A DNA stretch of 64,000 nt, from positions 1 through 64,000 of the forward strand of contig CALAAS010000011.1 in NCBI GenBank assembly GCA_937885015.1. Direction: 5' to 3'. The notes below the pieces were generated by a model. It worked only from the letters and a program-made list of their open reading frames with translations. It did no database searches and had not been told where the DNA came from. The DNA comes from an uncultured Clostridium sp. (GTDB taxonomy: Bacteria; Bacillota; Clostridia; Lachnospirales; Lachnospiraceae). The translations under genes and the position numbers were made by a program. Position 1 is the first letter of the stretch; each line of letters opens with the position of its first letter. Below, piece after piece: positions 7,023 to 14,124 of this stretch.

Positions 7023-8099
7023 ATGAAAAAAACTACAAGGATGTTCGCTGGTTGTATGGCATTGTCAATGGTTGCCTTAACCGGGTGCGGTCAGAGTGTG
7101 AAAGTGGAGACCAGTGCAGCTGCTGAAGAGAAGGAAACAGAGGCTGTTTCTGGAGAGGCGGAGGAAAAGGCGCCGGCAGAAGGGGCAGTGACCTGGAAGT
7201 TCAGCTGTTTTGACGCGGAGGGAACTCCTTATGTTGAAGCATATAAAGAGATGTGGAATAGGGTGGAGGAAGAAACAGGCGGTAAGGTTCAGGTGGAAAT
7301 TTATGATCTGGGCCAGCTGGGAAATGAGGCTGATCTGTTATCAATGCTTCAGACAGGCAGTATTGATGCAGCTCAGATTGGAGCCTCTCTTCTGGCGGGA
7401 TATGATGATGTCTTTAATGTAGGCGATTTGCCATTTATTTTTGATTCCTATGAACATGCGGATCGATTTGCCAAGACGCCGGAGGCAGAAGAGATGTATG
7501 CGAAGCTGGATGATGACGGATTAAAAATGTATTATATGGGTGTTATTGGATATAGACAGCCGAACTTGACAAAAGCAGTGATCAATTCTCCAGAGGATTT
7601 TAAAGGATTAAAATGGCGAGTTATGGATTCGCCAATCCAGATTCAGACAATGGAAGCACTGGGAGCAAATCCGATGGTCGTTGCTTACAGTGAGATTTAT
7701 TCGGCTCTGGATACAGGTGTAGTAGATGCATGGATGAATGACGGTATCGCATTTAAGAACTTATCAATTGCAGAGGTGGCTCCATATTATACGGATATGC
7801 CGTTGTTTGCATCTACGCAGACATGTATTGTATCCAAGAAATCCCTGGAGGCTTTGGATGAGGAGACAAGAGGTATTGTGGAGAAAATTGTGAAAGAGGA
7901 TATGCCTGGTGTAGTCAAGGCAGGATGGGAGCAGAACAGAGCCGTTCTTGACGAGTTAAAGACGGATGCATTTAAGGAATATTCTGTGGTAGAAGATACG
8001 GCACCTTATCTGGAGAAAGTACAGTCTGTGTATGATAATCTGGTTACGGAGTATCCGGACTGTCAGAAGTACATTGATGCCATCAATAAAGTACGTTGA
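7023..8099 (+). CDS. dctP: TRAP transporter substrate-binding lipoprotein (DctP family)
   Basis: A 358-residue extracellular solute-binding protein. The signal peptide ends in the lipobox LTGC with Cys22 as lipid anchor, followed by an acidic Ala/Glu-rich linker (to about residue 55). The DctP domain follows, with GLKWRVMDSPIQIQTMEALGANP; its Arg (in KWRV) is the residue that binds the ligand carboxylate in characterised TRAP proteins. VDAWMNDGIAF is the conserved helix near residue 238. The ligand is therefore probably an organic acid: a sugar acid, sialic acid-like sugar or N-carboxyalkyl sugar conjugate. It is the first gene of the operon dctP-dctQ-dctM-SIS-gntR-dapA-like, with GGAGG before the ATG and a promoter at 6921. 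Confidence 0.93.
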   Translation: MKKTTRMFAGCMALSMVALTGCGQSVKVETSAAAEEKETEAVSGEAEEKAPAEGAVTWKFSCFDAEGTPYVEAYKEMWNRVEEETGGKVQVEIYDLGQLGNEADLLSMLQTGSIDAAQIGASLLAGYDDVFNVGDLPFIFDSYEHADRFAKTPEAEEMYAKLDDDGLKMYYMGVIGYRQPNLTKAVINSPEDFKGLKWRVMDSPIQIQTMEALGANPMVVAYSEIYSALDTGVVDAWMNDGIAFKNLSIAEVAPYYTDMPLFASTQTCIVSKKSLEALDEETRGIVEKIVKEDMPGVVKAGWEQNRAVLDELKTDAFKEYSVVEDTAPYLEKVQSVYDNLVTEYPDCQKYIDAINKVR

Positions 8100-8120
8100 T
8101 GGGATAAAAGGGGAATAAAG

Positions 8121-8618
8121 ATGCTGAAAAAGGTAAGTGATGGTATTTATAAAATAACCGGCGTTCTGATTTCCGTGGATCTGGCTGTCATTGTGTGTTT
8201 ATCTTTTGTCCAAGTTGTATCCCGTTACGTGTTTTCTTTTTCAATTACCTGGGCACAGGAGTTGATTACATATTTATTGGTATGGCTTGTGTTTATGGGG
8301 TGCAGTATGGGACTGCGTGACAACGAGGTTGCTGCGCTGACGGTAGTTGTTGACAAATTTTCTCCGAAAGGACGGCGGATTGCGAGAATTGCGGTTCAGG
8401 TGCTGCTGATTCTGTTTTGTGTGGTTGGAATATGGGGCAACAACGAAGTTATAGCAAATATGTGGAATAAAAAAAGCTCAATTATGAAAATGAACCTTGG
8501 ATATGTTTCGCTTGCATTTACAGTTTCATCAGCGGTTATTATATTCAATTCTCTGCTGGAAATTGTTGATCATGTGAAGAGACTGACAAAAAAGGAAGAA
8601 CAGGAGGAGGAAGTATGA
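8121..8618 (+). CDS. dctQ: TRAP transporter small permease (DctQ family)
   Basis: A 165-residue membrane protein with four hydrophobic segments, the usual size for the small TRAP subunit. The family signature region VSRYVFSFSITWAQELITYLLVWLVFMG (about residues 33-60, in two blocks) is clear. It pairs with DctM to form the sodium-driven membrane part, with DctP delivering substrate. Its 3' end overlaps the start of dctM by four bases (ATGA), which points to translational coupling and equal amounts. Confidence 0.93.
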   Translation: MLKKVSDGIYKITGVLISVDLAVIVCLSFVQVVSRYVFSFSITWAQELITYLLVWLVFMGCSMGLRDNEVAALTVVVDKFSPKGRRIARIAVQVLLILFCVVGIWGNNEVIANMWNKKSSIMKMNLGYVSLAFTVSSAVIIFNSLLEIVDHVKRLTKKEEQEEEV

Positions 8619-9904
8619 ATATCTGGGTAATGTTTTTGATTTTTCTGCTCCTGATGGTAATCGGTGTTCCGATTGCGTATTCTCTGGGGATTTCTTCGCT
8701 GGCCTATCTGGTCGCGAATGGGCAGCCATTGAGCCTGATTCCGCAGAAGATGACGGTTTCGTTGGAAAGCTTTCTGTTTGTGGCGCTTCCACTGTTTATT
8801 TTATGCGGTGAAATTATGAATACGGGAGGTCTGACAAGAAAGCTGGTCAATGTTGCGCGTGCTATAGTAGGGCGGTTTAAGGGCGGACTTGCTTATGTTA
8901 ATGTGGTGGTAAGTATGCTGTTCGGAGGCGTGCAGGGACTGGCAACTGCGGATACAGTGGCGATCGGTTCAGTCTTGATTCCGGCTATGACAGAGGAAGG
9001 GTATCGCAAGGATTTCAGCGTTGCTATTACGGTTGCATCTTCGACTATTGGTGCAATTATTCCGCCGAGTCTTCTGTTTGTGATTTATGGGTCCGTAACG
9101 GGAGTTTCGATTGGAAAAATGTTTATGGGTGGCCTTCTGCCCGGTATTTTACTGGGACTTGGTCAGATGTTGTACGTGTTTTACCTTGGAAGGAATAAAA
9201 AGTATAAAGACTATATTCCCATGGGGGAAAAACTTCCCTGGAAGGTGTGCGTAAAATATCTGCTGGAGGGACTGCCAACCATGTTTCTTCCGTTGATTAT
9301 TATCGGAGGAATTGTTGGCGGCGTAGTGACTGCGGCAGAATCGGCTGTTTTGGCAGTGGTATATGCGATTTTTTTGGGATTGGTGTCCCGGGAATTGAAA
9401 CTTCGTGATCTTCCGAAGATTTTCTGGAAATCGGCAAAGACGGTGGGTTCTGTAATGATAATACTGAGTGCTTCCACTATTTTTGCTTACATTCTGACGC
9501 AGGAAAAGATACCACAGAAAGTTGTTGAACTGCTGCTTAGTATTACGGATAATCGTATTTTGCTGCTTTTGATTATTAATGTATTTTTGCTGTTTGTGGG
9601 AACATTTATGGATTCTACACCGGCTGTGACGATTTTGGCGCCGATTTTGCTTCCGGTGCTGTCTCAGATGGGAATGGATCCCGTGCATATCGGCGTATTT
9701 ATGTGTTTTAACCTGATTATGGGTCTAATTACGCCGCCGGTGGGTTCATGTCTGTACCTTGCATCAGGAATCAGCCGAATGTCTGTGGAAAAGATATCAA
9801 AAGCGATGATTCCCTTGTACGGAGTGAATTTCCTTATTTTGATGCTTGTGACCTATATACCAATGTTGTCATTGCTGATTCCCAACCTATTTGGCGTTGG
9901 CTGA
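8615..9904 (+). CDS. dctM: TRAP transporter large permease (DctM family)
   Basis: A 429-residue polytopic protein and the ion-coupled transport subunit. Typical DctM segments are visible: FLLLMVIGVPIAYSLGISS at the N terminus, SMLFGGVQGLATADTVAIG near residue 110, STIGAIIPPSLLFVIYG near 150, and LITPPVGSCLYLASGIS near 375, whose paired helical hairpins coordinate sodium and substrate. The length is standard. It is not fused to DctQ, unlike the sialic-acid SiaQM type. Translation probably couples to dctQ. It is followed after 33 bases by the SIS-domain gene, so uptake and intracellular processing are made together. Confidence 0.94.
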   Translation: MNIWVMFLIFLLLMVIGVPIAYSLGISSLAYLVANGQPLSLIPQKMTVSLESFLFVALPLFILCGEIMNTGGLTRKLVNVARAIVGRFKGGLAYVNVVVSMLFGGVQGLATADTVAIGSVLIPAMTEEGYRKDFSVAITVASSTIGAIIPPSLLFVIYGSVTGVSIGKMFMGGLLPGILLGLGQMLYVFYLGRNKKYKDYIPMGEKLPWKVCVKYLLEGLPTMFLPLIIIGGIVGGVVTAAESAVLAVVYAIFLGLVSRELKLRDLPKIFWKSAKTVGSVMIILSASTIFAYILTQEKIPQKVVELLLSITDNRILLLLIINVFLLFVGTFMDSTPAVTILAPILLPVLSQMGMDPVHIGVFMCFNLIMGLITPPVGSCLYLASGISRMSVEKISKAMIPLYGVNFLILMLVTYIPMLSLLIPNLFGVG

Positions 9905-9937
9905 TCATAAAAATATAGCGAAAGGAGTATATGAAGA

Positions 9938-10966
9938 ATGTCGGCTTTTTATGATGAGATACTGACGCAGCCAGATAGACTGTCGGATGTTTTGCTGCAT
10001 TACGAAGAGAATGATTTCCGGGAAATTTATGAAGTTGCAGAACTGCTGAAATCAGGTTCACACGTATATTTTGCGGGAATGGGAACTTCGCTGAATGTGG
10101 TAACGGCGGTAATGGCACGTCTTGCAGAAAAAATAAAAATCAGTATGATTGAGGCGGGGGAATTGCTGGAAATGCCAGAATTGATTACGCCCCAGGATGT
10201 ACTGGTGCTGATTTCGCAATCCGGAGAGAGTGTGGAAATTCACCGTGCACTTACTCTGTATCGGGGAAGGTGTAAAATTGTTGGAATTACCAATCAGCCG
10301 GGGTCCATACTGGCGAAGAAATCCGACTGTACACTTCTGCTTCATGCCGGTGAAGAAAAGAGTATTACAAATAAAACCTTTACCAATACGCTGGCGGTTC
10401 TTTATATGGTGGAAGCTGCCGTAACCGGGCGAAGTGTGAAAAAACTGGCGGCGGAGCTTAGAGAGAACGTGCCTGAAATGAAACGTATTCTGGAGAACAG
10501 GGCGGAGGAAATCAGAGACTGGGCGGCTTGGCTGCAGCCGGCGGATGTGATTCATTTTATAGGGGCTGGTCATGGGGCTCTGTCCCTGGCCAGGCAGGCA
10601 GGCCTGATATTTATGGAAGGGGCAGGCTGTGCTGCCAGAGCGTTTTCTACAGGCGGTTTTCGCCATGGACCTATTGAAATCTGTTCAGAACGTCATCGGG
10701 CGGTGATTTTTCTCAGCGATACGCAAAGTAGGGAAAAAACATTGGATTTAGTAAGAGAAATGGAGTATTATGGAAGTAAGGTAATAGTCGTTTCAAATCA
10801 GAATGCAATGTTTACACATCCGTTTTTGATTGAAAATGCGACAGAGGAATGTTATGTCATGCAGGCAGCCCTCTTTATGGAACTATTATTAGTAAATGTA
10901 GCGGAATTAAGAGGTATCACAGCGGGCGAATTCCATATTACAAATAAAATATGTAAAAAGGAATAA
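9938..10966 (+). CDS. Double SIS-domain isomerase/deglycase, GlmS-like
   Basis: A 342-residue cytosolic protein with two SIS (sugar isomerase) domains and no glutaminase domain. Domain 1 has GMGTS (47-51) and LISQSGES (91-98), which bind sugar phosphate, and SITNKTFTNTLA (142-153), like the corresponding GlmS segment. Domain 2 has IGAGHGA (208-214) and FRHGPIE (241-247), matching the GlmS KHGP motif. Relatives isomerise or deaminate amino-sugar phosphates or, as FrlB, GfrF and MocD, cleave phosphorylated Amadori (fructosamine) compounds. Lying between a TRAP importer and a GntR gene, with a PfkB kinase divergent, it probably acts on the phosphorylated import product. GAAAGGAG precedes the ATG. 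Confidence 0.88.
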   Translation: MSAFYDEILTQPDRLSDVLLHYEENDFREIYEVAELLKSGSHVYFAGMGTSLNVVTAVMARLAEKIKISMIEAGELLEMPELITPQDVLVLISQSGESVEIHRALTLYRGRCKIVGITNQPGSILAKKSDCTLLLHAGEEKSITNKTFTNTLAVLYMVEAAVTGRSVKKLAAELRENVPEMKRILENRAEEIRDWAAWLQPADVIHFIGAGHGALSLARQAGLIFMEGAGCAARAFSTGGFRHGPIEICSERHRAVIFLSDTQSREKTLDLVREMEYYGSKVIVVSNQNAMFTHPFLIENATEECYVMQAALFMELLLVNVAELRGITAGEFHITNKICKKE

Positions 10967-10970
10967 AACC

Positions 10971-11747
10971 ATGAAAAAATTAGAAAGAGAAGGTCCACTT
11001 ACATTAACGTATCAGTTGACGGAAGAATTAAGAAAGTTGATTATGCAGTATAAGGCGGGCGAACTGTTTCTGAGTGATAAGGAAATAAGCGCAAAATATG
11101 GTGTCAGCGTAATTACTGTGAGAAATGCAGTTGAATATCTGGTGTCGGAGGGATTATTGATTCGGAGAAGAGGTAAGGGAACCTTTCTGACAGACAAAAA
11201 AATATCCAGTGATATTACAACGCTTCAAAGTGGAACGGAATTATTTCGATCCCATGGCATTGAAAGCAGTATTGAACTGATTGCGGCTGAGAGGGTGGAG
11301 GCTGACCAGAAACTGTCCAGGTATTTTGGGACGGCGGCGGATGCCGGCCTGTATAAGCTGGTTCGTGTCAGAAAGATTGCGCAGATTCCGTATAGCATAG
11401 AGACGAATTATTTTACGACCGATATTTGTAAGGATATTATTTACCTTTATCACGGAGATTCTCTTTATGATTTTTTGAAAAAACAATATGATATCTGTGT
11501 TCTGAGATCTCATGAGACGTACAGCGCGATAGTTCTGGATGAAGCTCATGCGGCTTTGCTGGCTCAGAAGAAACGATCGCCGGCCATTCATCTGGAAGGC
11601 CTGGTATATGATCAGTATGACAGGCTGCTTTCAGTGGAAGAGTGTTTTTATCGTGCGGATAAATATGAGATCGTAGTGGAAGCCAAGGCGGGACAGCCGC
11701 GGGCGACACAGGTGCTGGAAGGACGGGGAAAGCAGGACACGGTTTAA
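10971..11747 (+). CDS. GntR family regulator, HutC/UTRA type
   Basis: A 258-residue transcription factor. The N-terminal winged helix (about 1-75) contains DKEISAKYGVSVITVRNAVEYLVSEGLLIRRRGKGTFL, typical of GntR proteins. The C-terminal part (about 90-235) is a UTRA ligand-binding domain, with the usual ending LLSVEECFYRADKYEIV. UTRA regulators such as FrlR, NagR and PhnF bind phosphorylated sugars or related small molecules. Only four bases separate it from the SIS gene and ten from the lyase gene. It is likely the local repressor acting at the repeat at 6931-6960. The effector is probably a phosphorylated pathway intermediate, which is inference. Confidence 0.92.
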   Translation: MKKLEREGPLTLTYQLTEELRKLIMQYKAGELFLSDKEISAKYGVSVITVRNAVEYLVSEGLLIRRRGKGTFLTDKKISSDITTLQSGTELFRSHGIESSIELIAAERVEADQKLSRYFGTAADAGLYKLVRVRKIAQIPYSIETNYFTTDICKDIIYLYHGDSLYDFLKKQYDICVLRSHETYSAIVLDEAHAALLAQKKRSPAIHLEGLVYDQYDRLLSVEECFYRADKYEIVVEAKAGQPRATQVLEGRGKQDTV

Positions 11748-11757
11748 AGGAGAAAAA

Positions 11758-12660
11758 ATGGACAGACATTTTCAGGGAATTATGGTTCCTGTATTAACAC
11801 CGTTTGATGAGAAACGGGAAATAGCGATTGAAGAATTTAAAAAACATTTGTATTTTTTGATAGAGAATCAGGTGGATTCTCTGCTGATTCCCAGCGGAAC
11901 GGGAGAATTTGCAAATCTGACATTTAAGCAGAAGAGACAGCTTCTTAGGGCGGCAGTGGAAGTGGTAGGTAAGCGTGTTCCAGTTGTGGCATTGATTAGT
12001 GATTGCTCTACGGAGAATGTATTATCTCTCCTGAAAATGGCGGAGGAAGAGGGCGCGGATGAGGTTATGCTTACACCGCCCTATTATTCCAGAATTGATC
12101 AGAGAGCGATAATTGCATTTTATGAGAGAATTGCAGATGAGGCTAAGATTCCTGTCTGGATTTATCAGCAGCCGGGTGAGACAAAACTGAGTCTGGATTT
12201 TGAAACGGTACAGATTCTGGCGAAGCACCCAAATATTTGCGGAATCAAAGTGGCAGGAGGTGATGATTTCTTCTATTTTACCGCGCTGGTAAATGAGATG
12301 AAAGAGAGGGAGGATTTCTCTATTTTGAATGGAGAAGATTACTGTACATTGCCGTCGTATACAGTGGGCGGAGATGGTTCTGTTTCTTCCATTGCTAATG
12401 TGATTCCTGCAGAACTGGTAAAAATATGGAGAGCTCATCAGGAAGGAAATTATGAAGAAGCGCTGAAACGACAGGATTATATTATGGAATGCTGTACATT
12501 TTTGGAGATGGTTGAGACGGGCGCTTATCAAAGTGCATGCAAAACAGCACTGAGGGAAATGGGGCATTACAGTACTAACTATGTAAGCAGTCCGTTTTTG
12601 GAGGTTCTTCCGGAGGAAGAGAGGATTATTGTAGAGCGAACGAAGAATTTGATTATGTAG
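11758..12660 (+). CDS. DapA/N-acetylneuraminate lyase family aldolase
   Basis: A 300-residue class I aldolase-fold protein of the dihydrodipicolinate synthase family. Lys164 in GIKVAGG is the Schiff-base lysine and Tyr136 in WIYQQPGE the catalytic tyrosine. PSGTGEFANLT (45-55) is the pyruvate carboxylate-binding loop. Family members condense or cleave pyruvate-containing compounds: DapA, NanA, KDG aldolase, HOGA. Its position in a sugar catabolic operon argues against lysine synthesis and for cleavage of a 2-keto-3-deoxy sugar acid or similar intermediate into pyruvate and an aldehyde. It is the last gene before a terminator at 12694. The exact substrate cannot be read. Confidence 0.88.
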   Translation: MDRHFQGIMVPVLTPFDEKREIAIEEFKKHLYFLIENQVDSLLIPSGTGEFANLTFKQKRQLLRAAVEVVGKRVPVVALISDCSTENVLSLLKMAEEEGADEVMLTPPYYSRIDQRAIIAFYERIADEAKIPVWIYQQPGETKLSLDFETVQILAKHPNICGIKVAGGDDFFYFTALVNEMKEREDFSILNGEDYCTLPSYTVGGDGSVSSIANVIPAELVKIWRAHQEGNYEEALKRQDYIMECCTFLEMVETGAYQSACKTALREMGHYSTNYVSSPFLEVLPEEERIIVERTKNLIM

Positions 12661-12693
12661 GAATGGTAATGAAAAATAGTCAATTTATAAAGG

Positions 12694-12723
12694 ATGGGGC
12701 TGTGAAAACAGTCCCATTTTTAT
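12694..12723 (+). terminator. Intrinsic terminator of the TRAP operon
   Basis: ATGGGGCTGT and ACAGTCCCAT form a 10-bp stem (one G-T pair) around GAAA and run into TTTTTA, just after the lyase gene. Confidence 0.85.
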
Positions 12724-12776
12724 GGCAGAAAGCATAAAACCAAAAACTGACCCTGTAAAAATATCGCATATTGGAT

Positions 12777-12805
12777 ATTTTAAACAGGTACAGATCTGCT
12801 ATACT
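12777..12805 (+). promoter_or_regulatory. Extended -10 promoter of the B6 kinase gene
   Basis: TGCTATACT (12797-12805) is an extended -10 element about 30 bases before the ATG. The -35 region near 12777 (ATTTTA) is weak, as extended -10 promoters allow. Confidence 0.45.
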
Positions 12806-12835
12806 GACGGTATCAAGCTTAAGGAGGTATGTCGG

Positions 12836-13675
12836 ATGAAACGAATTGTGACGCTGCAGGATATATCCTGTGTGGGGCGGTGCTCTCTGACGGTGGCGCT
12901 TCCCGTTCTCTCTGCCATGGGAGTGGAATGCGGAATTCTGCCGACTGCGGTGTTGTCCACTCACACGATGTTTAAGAGCTTTACCTGCAAAGACTTATCG
13001 GATCAGATTGAGCCAATTTCGGAGGTTTGGAAAAAAGAAGGGATTTCTTTTGATGGGATTTACACGGGATACCTTGCCTCAGCGGATCAGTGCGAGCAGG
13101 TGTGTCGTTTTTTTGAACGGTTTCGAAGCGAAAATAATCTGATTTTTGTGGATCCGGCTATGGCAGATCATGGGGTGCTGTATCCGGCCTTTGGCCCGGA
13201 ATTTCCGGTGGCCATGGCCCGTGTATGCAGGATGGCAGACGTGGTAGTTCCCAATATTACAGAAGCTTGTCTGCTGACCGGAATGGAATACAGGACGGCT
13301 TACGACAGGGTTTACATCCGGGAACTCCTGCAGAGGCTGTTGAAATTGGGATGCCGGACTGCGGTTCTTACCGGGGTCAGCTATGAACCGGATAAACTTG
13401 GGGTGGCATATCTGGATCAGGATGGAGCAGAATTTGAGTATTTTACAAAATACTGTCCGCAGTCGTATCATGGAACCGGTGATCTTTATGCTTCCTGTGC
13501 CTTTGGCGGGCTGATGCGGGGAATGCCGCTGGGAGATGCCCTTTCTCTGGCAGCAGATTTTGTTGTGGCCTGTATTGATACTACAGCGGTTTCCGAAGAT
13601 GCCCGGTGGTATGGGGCGGAATTTGAGTCTACAATTCCGTGGCTGTGTGAGGAACTGAAAAGACGACTTCGATAA
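12836..13675 (+). CDS. Pyridoxal/pyridoxamine kinase (PdxK/PdxY family)
   Basis: A 279-residue ribokinase-superfamily enzyme that phosphorylates B6 vitamers with ATP in the salvage route to pyridoxal phosphate. The N terminus VTLQDISCVGRCSLTVALPV is the substrate-binding region of the PdxY group. DVVVPNITEACLLTG is the conserved central strand. YHGTGDLYAS near residue 212 holds the anion hole and catalytic Asp. AAGGAGG lies eight bases before the ATG at 12836; a longer frame from 12722 would begin inside the preceding terminator and is rejected. It is monocistronic or reads into the small alkyltransferase-like gene 68 bases downstream. Confidence 0.9.
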   Translation: MKRIVTLQDISCVGRCSLTVALPVLSAMGVECGILPTAVLSTHTMFKSFTCKDLSDQIEPISEVWKKEGISFDGIYTGYLASADQCEQVCRFFERFRSENNLIFVDPAMADHGVLYPAFGPEFPVAMARVCRMADVVVPNITEACLLTGMEYRTAYDRVYIRELLQRLLKLGCRTAVLTGVSYEPDKLGVAYLDQDGAEFEYFTKYCPQSYHGTGDLYASCAFGGLMRGMPLGDALSLAADFVVACIDTTAVSEDARWYGAEFESTIPWLCEELKRRLR

Positions 13676-13743
13676 AAGCAGCATGAAGCAAAGAAGTACG
13701 TGGAGCAATACTGTCTGGAAAATGGAGTGGAGGTGTGCGGTCG

Positions 13744-14106
13744 ATGGACTTTTACAGAAGAATGCGGGAGGTACTTTTGCGGGTACCGGAGGGAATGGTA
13801 GTCACCTACGGTCAGGTGGCGCTGCTATGCGGCGCGCCGGCCAATTCCAGGCAGGTGGGGTATGGACTCAGAATGGGCCGGGCCGGTCAGGTCCCGGCAT
13901 ACCGGGTGGTCAATGCCCGGGGAGTTTTAAGCGGAGCGGCCGCTTTTTCCATCCCGGGAGAGCAGCAGCGCCTTCTTCGCCGGGAGGGAGTAACGGTTGA
14001 GACGGAAGAAGGAGAAGAACGCGTGGATCTGCGCCGGTACGGCTGGAGGCCGTCTCTGGACGAAGCGGAGGAACTGCGGGCCCTCTATGAACAACTTGGA
14101 ATCTGA
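13744..14106 (+). CDS. Alkyltransferase-like protein (MGMT family, Cys replaced by Ala)
   Basis: A 120-residue protein with the DNA-binding C-terminal domain of O6-alkylguanine-DNA alkyltransferases: PEGMVVTYGQVALLCG (15-30) and NSRQVGYGLR (34-43), which carries the Arg finger. The active-site motif PCHR is PAYR here (51-54), so the alkyl-accepting Cys is Ala52 and the neighbouring His is Tyr. Such ATL proteins bind alkylated guanines and hand the lesion to nucleotide excision repair instead of repairing it themselves. The best-known ATLs have Trp at this position, so PAYR is a variant form. The start is the ATG at 13744 with GGAGG 10 bases upstream; GTG at 13735 is possible. It converges on the helicase gene. 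Confidence 0.85.
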   Translation: MDFYRRMREVLLRVPEGMVVTYGQVALLCGAPANSRQVGYGLRMGRAGQVPAYRVVNARGVLSGAAAFSIPGEQQRLLRREGVTVETEEGEERVDLRRYGWRPSLDEAEELRALYEQLGI

Positions 14107-14124
14107 GAACGGCTCTGAGAATGG

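Noticed and set aside
12722..12835. A 38-residue N-terminal extension of the B6 kinase
   Set aside because: It would start at the end of a terminator and upstream of the probable promoter. AAGGAGG marks the later ATG, which matches the family start.
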